From: Hydractinia symbiolongicarpus
Taxonomy: Eukaryota > Cnidaria > Hydrozoa > Anthoathecata > Hydractiniidae
DNA: 64,000 nucleotides
Assembly (NCBI RefSeq): GCF_029227915.1
Contig: NC_079888.1
Location: 20,068,001 to 20,132,000 of the forward strand
Direction: 5' to 3'
A program made the translations under genes and the position numbers. Below, piece by piece: positions 1 to 12,347 of this stretch (its first letter is position 1; each line of letters opens with the position of its first letter). The notes beneath the pieces were generated by a model that worked only from the letters and a program-made list of their open reading frames with translations, searched no databases and had not been told where the DNA came from.

Positions 1-3000
1 GCTGTGGTAGCGCTTCATTTAAGAATTAAGTTAAGAAAACTAATTTTTTTATTATTGGACCAATCCTAGACGTTATCACGCGCTGAGGAAATAACGACAG
101 TTTCAAAAACAACATTTCATTGTCTTTCTAACGGTGTCAGTCCGTTTGAGTTTCAACGGTTGTGTCACATATTCGTACCAACATATATTTAGCGATATTT
201 TTTGATATTACTAGGTTGCATCGCTTTTAACAATGAAACGATTGACTGTGGGACTTAATTGAACTAACTTTGGACTGTGACCTGAGAAATGTGAAAAATG
301 AGACAATTGGACTCCAAGAAATAACATTCTTGTTAACTTGACGTGATTGCCGGAACTCAGCGATTACACTGGGCACTGTAGTAGCGCTTCATTTAAAAAT
401 TAAGCTAAAAAAAGTCATTTTTTACTGTGGGACCAATCCTATTCGTTATCGCGCGCTGAAGAAATAGCGACAGTTTCAAAAACTACATTTCATTGACTTT
501 CTAACGGTGTCGGTCCCTTTCAGTTACAACGGTTTGGTCACAAATACGTACCAACATGTATTTAGCGATATATTTCTGATATTACTAGGTTGCGTTGCTT
601 TTAACGATGAAACGATTGACTGTGGGTCTTAATTGAACTAACTTTGGACTGTCTCCTGATAAATGTGATAAAGGAGACATTTGGACTCCAAGAAATAACA
701 TTCTTGTTAACTTGACATGATTGCCGAAACTCAGCGATTACACTGGGCTCTGTGGTAGCGCTTCATTTAAGAATTAAGATAAAAAAAGTGATTTTTTTAT
801 TGTGGGACCAATCCTAGCCGTTATGGCGCGCTAAAGAAAAAGCGACAGTTTCAAGAACTACATTTCATTGACTTTCTAACGATGTCAGTCCGTTTGAGTT
901 TAAACGGTTGTGTCACATATTCGTACCAACATGTATTTAGCGATACTTTTGTGATATTACTAGGTTGCATCGCTCTTAGCAATGAAACGTTGACTGTGGG
1001 GACTTAATTGAACTAACTTTGGGCTGTGAGCTGATAAATGTGAAAAATGGGACAATTGGACACCAAGAAATAACATTCTTCTTAATTTGACATGATTGCC
1101 GAAACTCAGCGATTACACTGGCCGCTGTGGTAGCGCTTCATTTAAGAATTAAGTTAAGAAAACTAATTTTTTTATTGTGGGACCAATCCTAGACGTTATC
1201 GCGCGCTGAGGAAATAGCGATAGTTTCAAAAACTACATTTCATTGTCTTTCTAACGGTGTCAGTCCGTTTGAGTTTCAACGGTTGTGTCACATATTCGTA
1301 CCAACATGTATTTAGCGATATTTTTTTGATATTACTAGGTTGCATCGCTTTTAACTATGAAACGATTGACTGTGGGACTTAATTGAACTAACTTTGGACT
1401 GTGACCTGAGAAATGTGCAAAATGAGACAATTGGACTCCAAGAAATAACATTCTTGTTAACTTGACGTGATTGCCGGAACTAAGCGATTACACTGGCCAC
1501 TGTGGTAGCGCTTCATTTAAAAATTAAGCTAAAAAAAGTCATTTTTTACTGTGGGACCAATTCTATTCGTTATCTTGCGCTGAAGAAATAGCTACAGTTT
1601 CAAAAACTACATTTCATTGACTTTCTAACGGTGCCAGTCCCTTTCAGTTACAACGGTTTGGTCACAAATACGTACCAACATGTATTTAGCGATATTTTTC
1701 TGATATTACTAGGTTGCGTTGCTTTTAACGATGAAACGATTGACTGTGGGTCTTAATTGAACTAACTTTGGACTGTCTCCTGATAAATGTGATAAAGGAG
1801 ACATATGGACTCCAAGAAATAACATTCTTGTTAACTTGACATGATTGCCGAAACTCAGCGATTACACTGGGCTCTGTGGTAGCGCTTTATTTAAGAATTA
1901 AGATAAAAAAGTCATTTCTTTATTGTGGGACCAATTTTAGCCGTTATCGCGCGCTAAAGAAATAGCGACAGTTTCAAGAACTACATTTCATTGACTTTCT
2001 AACGGTGTCAGTCCATTTGAGTTACAACAGTTGGGTCACATATTCGTACCAACATGTATTTAGCGATATTTTTCTGATATTACTAGGTTTCATCGCTTTT
2101 AACTATGAAACGATTGACTGTGGGACTTAATTGAGCTAACTTTGGACTGTCACCTGATAAATGTGAAAAATGAGACAATTGGACACCAAGAAATAACATT
2201 CTTCTTAATTTGACATGATTGCCGAAACTCAGCGATTACACTGGCCGCTGTGGTAGCGCTTCATTTAAGAATTAAGATAAAAAAAATCATTTTTTATTAA
2301 GGGACCAATCCTAGACGTTATCGCGCGCTGAGGAAATAGCGACAGTTTCTAAAACTACATTTCATTGTCTTTCTAACGGTATCAGTCCGTTTGAGTTTCA
2401 ACGGCTGTGTCACATACTCGTACCAACATGTATTTAGCGATATTTTTTTGATATTACTAGGTTGCATCGCTTTTAACAATGAAACGATTGACTGTGGGAC
2501 TTAATTGAACTAACTTTGGACTGTGACCTGAGAAATGTGAAAAATGAGACAATTGGACTCCAAGAAATAACATTCTTGTTAACTTGACGTGATTGCCGGA
2601 ACTCAGCGATTACACTGGGCACTGTGGTAGCGCTTCATTCAAAAATTAAGCTAGAATAAGTCATTTTTTACTGTGGGACCAATCCTATTCGTTATCGCGC
2701 GCTGAAGAAATAGCGACAGTTTCAAAAACTACATTTCATTGACTTTCTAACGGTGTCAGTCCGTTTGAGTTACAACGGTTTGGTCACAAATACGTACCAA
2801 CATGTATTTAGCGATATTTTTCTGATATTACTGGGTTGCGTTGCTTTTAACGATGAAACGATTAACTGTGGGTCTTAATTGAACTAACTTTGGACTGTCT
2901 CCTGATAAATGTGATAAAGGAGACATTTGGACTCCAAGAAATAACATTCTTGTTAACTTGACATGATTGCCGAAACTCAGTGATTACACTGAGCTCTGTG

Positions 3001-3015
3001 GTAGCGCTTCATTTA
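1..3015. repeat. Trimeric register, about 1.12 kb per trimer
   Basis: Monomers here run alpha (1), beta (376), gamma (750), alpha (1126), beta (1500), delta (1870), alpha-like (2247), beta (2625), gamma-like (2995). Every third monomer is the most similar, giving a three-monomer period. The window opens within this register, so its left end is unknown. The same series recurs at 12348-16110 with extra monomers. Confidence 0.75.
650..679. other. 8-bp dyad of the beta monomer class (representative)
   Basis: TGTCTCCT, a 14-base spacer, then AGGAGACA: a perfect 8-bp inverted repeat. It recurs in the beta monomers of the left domain, for example near 1774, 2895, 6260, 9254 and 13007. In most other monomers the arms read TGTGACCT and ATGAGACA and no longer pair. 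It could form a hairpin or be a protein site. No function can be shown. Confidence 0.75.
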
Positions 3016-3865
3016 AGAATTAAGATAAAAAAAGTCATTTTTTTATTGTGGGACCAATCCTAGCAATTATCGCGCGCTGAGGAAATAGCGACAGTTTCAA
3101 AAACTACATTTCATTGACTTTCTAACGGTGTCAGTCCGCTTGAGTTTCAACGTTTGTGTCACATATTCGTACCAACATGTATTTAGCGATATTTTTTTGA
3201 TATTACTAGGTTGCATCGCTTTTAACAATGAAACGTTGACTGTGGGACTTAATTGAACTAACTTTGGACTATGACATGATAAATGTGATAAATGAGACAA
3301 TTGGTCTCCAAGAAATAACATTCTTCTTAATTTGACGTGATTGCCGGAACTCAGCGATTACACTGGCCGCTGTGGTAGCGCTAAATTTAAGAGTTTAGAT
3401 AAATAAGTCATTTTTTACTGCGGGACCAATCCTAGCCGTTATTGCGCGCTGAAGAAATAGCGACAGTTTCAAAAACTACTTTTCATTGTCTTTCTAACGG
3501 TGTCAGTCCGTTTGAGTTTCAACGGTTGTGTCACATATTCGTACCAACATGTATTTAGCGATATTTTTTTGATATTACTAGGTTGCATCGCTTTTAACAA
3601 TGAAACGTTGACTGTGGGACTTAATTGAACTAACTTTGGACTGTGACCTGATAAATGTGATAAATGAGACAATTGGACTCCAAGAAATAACATTCTTCTT
3701 AATTTGACGTGATTGCCGGAACTCAGCGATTACACTGGCCGCTGTGGTAGCGCTTCATTTAAGAGTTTAGATAAAAAAGTCATTTTTTACTGTGGGACCA
3801 ATCCTAGCCGTTATTGCGCCCTGAAGAAATAGCGACAGTTTCAAAAACTATATTTCATTGTCTTT
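3016..3865. repeat. Monomers linking trimer and 8-mer blocks
   Basis: About two and a quarter monomers, with no clear membership in a neighbouring higher-order unit. The one near 3378 has the unusual start GCGCTAAATTTAAGAG, shared with monomers near 21207 and, as a TAATGCTAAATTT variant, near 25318. They look like relatives of the 20.8-27 kb blocks. Confidence 0.55.
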
Positions 3866-6861
3866 CTAACGGTGTCAGTCCCTTTCAGTTACAACGGTTT
3901 GGTCACAAATACGTACCAACATGGATTTAGCGATATTTTTCTGATATTACTAGGTTGCGTTGCTTTTAACGATGAAACGATTGACTGTGGGACTTAATTG
4001 AACTAACTTTGGACTGTCTCCTGATAAATATGATAAAGGAGACAATTGGACTCCAGGAAATAGCATTCTTGTTAACTTGACATGATTGCCGAATCTCAGC
4101 GATTACACTGGGCTCTGTGGTAGCGCTTTATTTAAGAATTAAGATAAAAAAAGTCATTTCTTTATTGTGGGACCAATTTTAGCCGTTATCGCGCGCTAAA
4201 GAAATAGCGACAGTTTCAAGAACTACATTTCATTTACTTTCTAACGGTGTCAGTCCGTTTGAGTTACAACAGTTGGGTCACATATTCGTACCAACATGTA
4301 TTTAGCGATATTTTTCTGATATTACTAGGTTGCATCGCTTTTAACTATGAAACGATTGACTGTGGGACTTAATTGAGCTAACTTTGGACTGTGACCTGAT
4401 AAATGTGATAAAAGAGACAATTGGACTCCAAGAAAAACATTCTTCTTGATTTGACATGATTGCCGAAACTCAGCGATTACACTGAGCTCTGTGGTAGCGC
4501 TTCATTTAAGAATTATGATAAAAAAAGTCATTTTTTTATTGTGGAACCAATCCTAGCCATTATCGCGCGCTGAGGAAATAGAGACAGTTTCAAAAACTAC
4601 ATTTCATTGACCTTCTAACGGTGTCAGTCCGTTTGAGTTTCAACGGTTGTGTCACATATTCGTACCAACATGTATTTAGCGATATTTTTTTGATACTACT
4701 AGGTTGCATCGCTTTTAACAATGAAACGATTGACTGTGGGACTTAATTGAGCTAACTTTGGACTGTGACCTGATAAATGTGATAAAAGAGACAATTGGAC
4801 TCCAAGAAAAACATTCTTCTTGATTTGACATGATTGCCGAAACTCAGCGATTACACTGAGCTCTGTGGTAGCGCTTCATTTAAGAATTATGATAAAAAAA
4901 GTCATTTTTTTATTGTTGAACCAATCCTAGCCATTATCGCGCGCTGTAGAAATAGCGACAGATTCAAAAACTACATTTCATTGACTTTCTAACGGTGTCA
5001 GTTCCTTTCAGTTACAACGGTTTGGTCACAAATACGTACCAACATGTATTTAGAGACATTTTTCTGTTATTACTAGGTTGCGTCGCTTTTAACTATGAAA
5101 CGATTAAATGTGGGACTTAATTGAACTAACTTTGGACTCTCTCCTGATAAATGTGATAAAGGAGACAATTGGACTCCAAGAAATAACATTCTTGTTAACT
5201 TGACATGATTGCCGAAACTCAGCGATTACACTGGGATCTGTGGTAGCGCTTCATTTAAGAATTATGATAAAACAAATCATTTTTTTATTGTGGGACCAAT
5301 CCTAGCCGTTATGGCGCGCTAAAGAAAAAGCGACAGTTTCAAGAACTACATTTCATTGACTTTCTAACGATGTCAGTCCCTTTGAGTTTCAACGGTTGTG
5401 TCACATATTCGTACCAACATGTATTTAGCGATACATTTGTGATATTGCTAGGTTGCATCGCTCTTAGCAATGAAACGTTGACTGTGGGGACTTAATTGAA
5501 CTAACTTTGGGCTGTGAGCTGATAAATGTGAAAAATGGGACAATTGGACACCAAGAAATAACATTCTTCTTAATTTGACATGATTGCCGAAACTCAGCGA
5601 TTACACTGGCCGCTGTGGTAGCGCTTCATTTAAGAATTAAGTTAAGAAAACTAATTTTTTTATTGTGGGACCAATCCTAGACGTTATCGCGCGCTAAGGA
5701 AATAGCGACAGTTTCAAAAACTACATTTCATTTTCTTTCTAACGGTGTCAGTCCGTTTGAGTTTCAACGGTTGTGTCACATATTCGTACCAACATGTATT
5801 TAGCGATATTTTTTTGATATTACTAGGTTGCATCGCTTTTAACAATGAAACGATTGACTGTGGGACTTAATTGAACTAACTTTGGACTGTGACCTGAGAA
5901 ATGTGAAAAATGAGACAATTGGACTCCAAGAAATAACATTTTTGTTAACTTGACGTGATTGCCGGAAATCAGCGATTACACTGGGCACTGTGGTAGCGCT
6001 TCATTTAAAAATTAAGCTAAAAAAAGTCATTTTTTACTGTGGGACCAATCTTATTCGTTATCGCGCGCTGAAGAAATAGCGACAGTTTCAAAAACTACAT
6101 TTCATTGACTTTCTAACGGTGTCAGTCCCTTTCAGTTACAACGGTTTGGTCACAAATACGTACCAACATGTATTTAGCGATATTTTTCTGATATTACTAG
6201 GTTGCGTTGCTTTTAACGATGAAACGATTGACTGTGGGTCTTAATTGAACTAACTTTGGACTGTCTCCTGATAAATGTGATAAAGGAGACATTTGGACTC
6301 CAAGAAATAACATTCTTGTTAACTTGACATGATTGCCGAAACTCAGCGATTACACTGGGCTCTGTGGTAGCGCTTTATTTAAGAATTAAGATAAAAAAAG
6401 TCATATTTTTTTGTGGGACCAATTTTAGCCGTTATCGCGCGCTAAAGAAATAGCGACAGTTTCAAGAACTACATTTCATTGACTTTCTAATGGTGTCAGT
6501 CCATTTGAGTTACAACAGTTGGGTCACATATTCGTACCAACATGTATTTAGCGATATTTTTCTGATATTACTAGGTTGCATCGCTTTTAACTATGAAACG
6601 ATTGACTGTGGGACTTAATTGAGCTAACTTTGGACTGTCACCTAATAAATGTGATAAAAGAGACAATTGGACTCCAAGAAAATACATTCTTCTTGATTTG
6701 ACATGATTGCCGAAACTCAGCGATTACACTGGGCTCTGTGGTAGCGCCTCATTTAAGAATTATGATAAAAAAAGTCATTTTTTTATTGAGGGACCAATCC
6801 TAGCCATTATCGCGCGCTGAGGAAATAGCGACAGTTTCAAAAACTACAATTCATTGACTTT
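3866..6861. repeat. 2,995-bp 8-mer higher-order repeat, copy 1
   Basis: Rare variants here recur 2,994-2,996 bp downstream. CTCCAGGAAATAGC at 4051 matches 7047, ATGGATTTAGCG near 3931 matches 6927, and GCGCTGTAGAAATAGCGACAG at 4941 matches 7935. The offset corresponds to 8 monomers. From about 4728 to 4925 this copy departs from its partner and resembles the preceding monomer, with no change in length. Confidence 0.85.
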
Positions 6862-9844
6862 CTAACGGTGTCAGTCCCTTTCAGTTACAACGGTTTGGTC
6901 ACAAATACGTACCAACATGGATTTAGCGAAATTTTTCTGATATTACTAGGTTGCGTTGCTTTTAACGATGAAACGATTGACTGTGGGACTTAATTGAACT
7001 AACTTTGGACTGTCTCCTGATAAATATGATAAAGGAGACAATTGGACTCCAGGAAATAGCATTCTTGTTAACTTGACATGATTGCCGAATCTCAGCGATT
7101 ACACTGGGCTCTGTGGTAGCGCTTTATTTAAGAATTAAGATAAAAAAAGTCATTTCTTTATTGTGGGACCAATTTTAGCCGTTATCGCGCGCTAAAGAAA
7201 TAGCGACAGTTTCAAGAACTACATTTCATTTACTTTCTAACGGTGTCAGTCCGTTTGAGTTACAACAGTTGGGTCACATATTCGTACCAACATGTATTTA
7301 GCGATATTTTTCTGATATTACTAGGTTGCATCGCTTTTAACTATGAAACGATTGACTGTGGGACTTAATTGAGCTAACTTTGGACTGTGACCTGATAAAT
7401 GTGATAAAAGAGACAATTGGACTCCAAGAAAAACATTCTTCTTGATTTGACATGATTGCCGAAACTCAGCGATTACACTGAGCTCTGTGGTAGCGCTTCA
7501 TTTAAGAATTATGATAAAAAAAGTCATTTTTTTATTGTGGAACCAATCCTAGCCATTATCGCGCGCTGAGGAAATAGAGACAGTTTCAAAAACTACATTT
7601 CATTGACCTTCTAACGGTGTCAGTCCGTTTGAGTTTCAACGGTTGTGTCACATATTCGTACCAACATGTATTTAGCGATATTTTTTTGATACTACTAGGT
7701 TGCATCGCTTTTAACAATGAAACGTTGACTGTGGGACTTAATTGAACTAACTTTGGACTGTGACCTGATAAATGTGATAAATGAGACAATTGGACTCCAA
7801 GAAATAACATTCTTCTTAATTTGACGTGATTGCCGGAACTCAGCGTTTACACTGGCCGCTGTGGTAGCGCTTCATTTAAGAGCTTAGATAAATAAGTCAT
7901 TTTATACTGTGGGACCAATCCTATCCGTTATCGCGCGCTGTAGAAATAGCGACAGATTCAAAAACTACATTTCATTGACTTTCTAACGGTGTCAGTTCCT
8001 TTCAGTTACAACGGTTTGGTCACAAATACGTACCAACATGTATTTAGAGACATTTTTCTGTTATTACTAGGTTGCGTCGCTTTTAACTATGAAACGATTG
8101 AATGTGGGACTTAATTGAACTAACTTTGGACTCTCTCCTGATAAATGTGATAAAGGAGACAATTGGACTCCAAGAAATAACATTCTTGTTAACTTGACAT
8201 GATTGCCGAAACTCAGCGATTACACTGGGCTCTGTGGTAGCGCTTCATTTAAGAATTATGATAAAACAAGTCATTTTTTTATTGTGGGACCAATCCTAGC
8301 CGTTATGGCGCGCTAAAGAAAAAGCGACAGTTTCAAGAACTACATTTCATTGACTTTCTAACGATGTCAGTCCCTTTGAGTTTCAACGGTTGTGTCACAT
8401 ATTCGTACCAACATGTATTTAGCGATACTTTTGTGATATTGCTAGGTTGCATCGCTCTTAGCAATGAAACGTTGACTGTGGGGACTTAATTGAACTAACT
8501 TTGGGCTGTGAGCTGATAAATGTGAAAAATGGGACAATTGGACACCAAGAAATAACATTCTTCTTAATTTGACATGATTGCCGAAACTCAGCGATTACAC
8601 TGGCCGCTGTGGTAGCGCTTCATTTAAGAATTAAGTTAAGAAAACTAATTTTTTTATTGTGGGACCAATCCTAGACGTTATCGCGCGCTAAGGAAATAGC
8701 GACAGTTTCAAAAACTACATTTCATTGTCTTTCTAACGGTGTCAGTCCGTTTGAGTTTCAACGGTTGTGTCACATATTCGTACCAACATGTATTTAGCGA
8801 TATTTTTTTGATATTACTAGGTTGCATCGCTTTTAACAATGAAACGATTGACTGTGGGACTTAATTGAACTAACTTTGGACTGTGACCTGAGAAATGTGA
8901 AAAATGAGACAATTGGACTCCAAGAAATAACATTTTTGTTAACTTGACGTGATTGCCGAAAATCAGCGATTACACTGGGCACTGTGGTAGCGCTTCATTT
9001 AAAAATTAAGCTAAAAAAAGTCATTTTTTACTGTGGGACCAATCCTATTCGTTATCGCGCGCTGAAGAAATAGCGACAGTTTCAAAAACTACATTTCATT
9101 GACTTTCTAATGGTGTCAGTCACTTTGAGTTTCAACGGTTTGGTCACAAATACGTACCAACATGTATTTAGCGATATTTTTCTGATATTACTAGGTTGCG
9201 TTGCTTTTAACGATGAAACGATTGACTGTGGGTCTTAATTGAACTAACTTTGGACTGTCTCCTGATAAATGTGATAAAGGAGACATTTGGACTCCAAGAA
9301 ATAACATTCTTGTTAACTTGACATGATTGCCGAAACTCAGCGATTACACTGGGCTCTGTGGTAGCGCTTTATTTAAGAATTAAGATAAAAAAAGTCATAT
9401 TTTTTTGTGGGACCAATTTTAGCCGTTATCGCGCGCTAAAGAAATAGCGACAGTTTCAAGAACTACATTTCATTGACTTTCTAACGGTGTCAGTCCATTT
9501 GAGTTACAACAGTTGGGTCACATATTCGTACCAACATGTATTTAGCGATATTTTTCTGATATTACTAGGTTGCATCGCTTTTAACTATGAAACGATTGAC
9601 TGTGGGACTTAATTGAGCTAACTTTGGACTGTCACCTAATAAATGTGATAAAAGAGACAATTGGACTCCAAGAAAATACATTCTTCTTGATTTGACATGA
9701 TTGCCGAAACTCAGCGATTACACTGGGCTCTGTGGTAGCGCCTCATTTAAGAATTATGATAAAAAAAGTCATTTTTTTATTGTGGGACCAATCCTAGCCA
9801 TTATCGCGCGCTGAGGAAATAGCGACAGTTTCAAAAACTACAAT
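6862..9844. repeat. 2,995-bp 8-mer higher-order repeat, copy 2
   Basis: This is the partner of the unit beginning near 3866. It keeps a distinctive segment around 7835-7910 (CAGCGTTTACACTGGCCGCTG, then AGAGCTTAGATAAATAAG) that copy 1 lacks. The same segment is found at about 10087-10150, so the copy 2 arrangement is probably the older one. Similarity to copy 1 ends near 9834-9844, where a TCCCTTTCAG variant is replaced by TCCGTTTGAG. Confidence 0.83.
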
Positions 9845-10917
9845 TCATTGACTTTCTAACGGTGTCAGTCCGTTTGAGTTTCAACGGTTGTGTCACATAT
9901 TCGTACCAACATGTATTTAGCGATATTTTTTTGATACTACTAGGTTGCATCGCTTTTAACAATAAAACGTTGACTATGGGTCTTAATTCAACTAACTTTG
10001 GACTGTGACCTGATAAATGTGATAAATGAGACAATTGGACTCTAAGAAATAACATTCTTCTTAATTTGACGTGATTCCCGGAATTCAGCGTTTACACTGG
10101 CCGCTGTGGTAGCGCTTCATTTAAGAGCTTAGATAAAAAAGTCATTTTATACTGTGGGACCAATCCTATCCGTTATCGCGCGCTGTAGAAATAGCGACAG
10201 TTTCAAAAACTACATTTCATTGACTTTCTAACGGTGTCAGTTCCTTTCAGTTACAACGGTTTGGTCACAAATACGTACCAACGTGTATTTAGAGATATTT
10301 TTCTGTTATTACTAGGTTGCGTCGATTTTAACTATGAAACGATTGACTGTGGGACTTAATTGAACTAACTTTGGACTCTCTCCTGATAAATGTGATAAAG
10401 GAGACAATTGGACTCCAAGAAATAACATTCTTGTTAACTTGAAATGATTGCCGAAACTCAGCGATTACACTGGGCTCTGTGGTAGCGCTTCATTTAAGAA
10501 TTGAGATAAAAAAAGTGATTTTTTTATTGTGGGACCAATCCTAGCCGTTATGGCGCGCTAAAGAAAAAGCGACAGTTTCAAGAACTACATTTCATTGACT
10601 TTCTAACGATGTCAGTCCGTTTGAGTTTCAACGGTTGTGTCACATAATCGTACCAACATGTATTTAGCGATACTTTTGTGATATTACTAGGTTGCATCGC
10701 TCTTAGCAATGAAACGTTGACTGTGGGGACTTAATTGAACTAACTTTGGGCTGTGAGCTGATAAATGTGAAAAATGGGACAATTGGACACCAAGAAATAA
10801 CATTCTTCTTAATTTGACATGATTGCCGAAACTCAGCGATTACACTGGCCGCTGTGGTAGCGCTTCATTTCAGAATTAAGTTAAGAAAACTAATTTTTTT
10901 ATTGTGGGACCAATCCT
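9845..10917. repeat. Partial third copy, 2,245-bp (6-mer) register
   Basis: This stretch matches 7600-8672 at an offset of 2,245 bp, for example GCGCTGTAGAAATAGCGACAG at 10180 against 7935. The period therefore changes from 8 to 6 monomers at the join near 9840, meaning two monomers were dropped by an out-of-phase exchange. It stops near 10918, inside an alpha monomer, where the next base track is of right-domain type. Confidence 0.8.
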
Positions 10918-11362
10918 AGCCATTATCGCGCGCTGAGGAAATAGCGACAGTTTCAAAAACTACATTTCATTGACTTTCTAACGGTGTCAGTCCGTTTGAG
11001 TTTCAACGGTTGTGTCACATATTCGTAGCAACATGTATTTAGCGATATTTTTTTGATATTACTAGGTTGCATCGCTTTTAACAATAAAACGTTGACTGTG
11101 GGACTTAATTGAACTAACTTTGGACTTTGACCTGATAAATGTGATAAATGAGACAATTGGACTCCAAGAAATAACATTCTTCTTAATTTGACGTGATTGC
11201 CGGAATTCAGCGATTACACTGGGCTCTGTGGTAGCGCTTCAATTAAGAATTAAGATAAAAAAGTCATTTTTTTATTGCGGGACCAATCCTAGCCATTATC
11301 TCGCGCTGAAAAAATAGCGGCATTTTAAAAAACTACATTTCATTGACTTTCTAACGGTGTCA
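10918..11362. repeat. Right-domain-type island within the left domain
   Basis: About 445 bp here match 54792-55236 with roughly four differences by eye, including shared rare markers: TTCGTAGCAACATGTA (C to G), GGACTTTGACC, CCGGAATTCAGCG and GCTGAAAAAATAGCGGCATTTT. The last of these, and the CAATTAAGAATTAAG start at about 11240, belong to classes otherwise seen only right of 29 kb. The flanks are an alpha monomer on the left and a beta monomer (CCCTTTCAG) on the right. Confidence 0.8.
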
Positions 11363-12347
11363 GTCCCTTTCAGTTACAACGGTTTGGTCACAAATACGTA
11401 CCAACATGTATTTAGCGATATTTTTCTGATATTACTAGGTTGCGTTGCTTTTAACGATGAAACGATTGACGGTGGGTCTTAATTGAACCAACTTTGGACT
11501 GTCTCCTGATAAATGTGATAAAGGAGACATTTGGACTCCAAGAAATAACATTCTTGTTAACTTGACATGATTGCCGAAACTCAGCGATTACACTGGGCTC
11601 TGTGGTAGCGCTTTATTTAAGAATTAAGATAAAAAAAGTCATTTCTTTTTTGTGGGACCAATTTTAGCCGTTATCGCGCGCTAAAGAAATAGCGACAGTT
11701 TCAAGAACTACATTTCATTGACTTTCTAACGGTGTCAGTCCATTTGAGTTACAACGGTTGTGTCACATATTCGTACCAACATCTATTTAGCGATATTTTT
11801 TTGATACTACTAGGTTGCATCGCTTTTAACAATAAAACGTTGACTATGGGACTTAATTTAACTAACTTTGGACTGTGACCTGATAAATGTGATAAATGAG
11901 ACAATTGGACTCTAAGAAATAACATTCTTCTTAATTTGACGTGATTCCCGGAACTCAGCGTTTACACTGGTCGCTGTGGTAGCGCTTCATTTAAGAGCTT
12001 AGATAAAAAAAGTGATTTTTTTATTGTGGGACCAATCCTAGCCGTTATGGCGCGCTAAAGAAAAAGCGACAGTTTCAAGAACTACATTTCATTGACTTTC
12101 TAACGATGTCAGTCCGTTTGAGTTTCAACGGTTGTGTCACATATTCGTACCAACATGTATTTAGCGATACTTTTGTGATACTACTATGTTGCATCGCTCT
12201 TAGCAATGAAACGTTGACTGTGGGGACTTAATTGAACTAACTTTGGGCTGTGAGCTGATAAATGTGAAAAATGGGACAATTGGACACTAAGAAATAACAT
12301 TCTTCTTAATTTGACATGATTGCCGAAACTCAGCGATTACACTGGCC
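11363..12347. repeat. Mosaic monomers (beta, delta, gamma types)
   Basis: About 2.6 monomers. 11363-11750 resembles the beta-delta pair at 6120-6500 and 9115-9500. 11760-11990 resembles 9885-10110 (GATACTACTAGG and TTGACTATGGG). 12000-12347 resembles the gamma monomers at 5312, 8306 and 10550. The switch points fall inside monomers rather than at a fixed phase. Confidence 0.65.
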
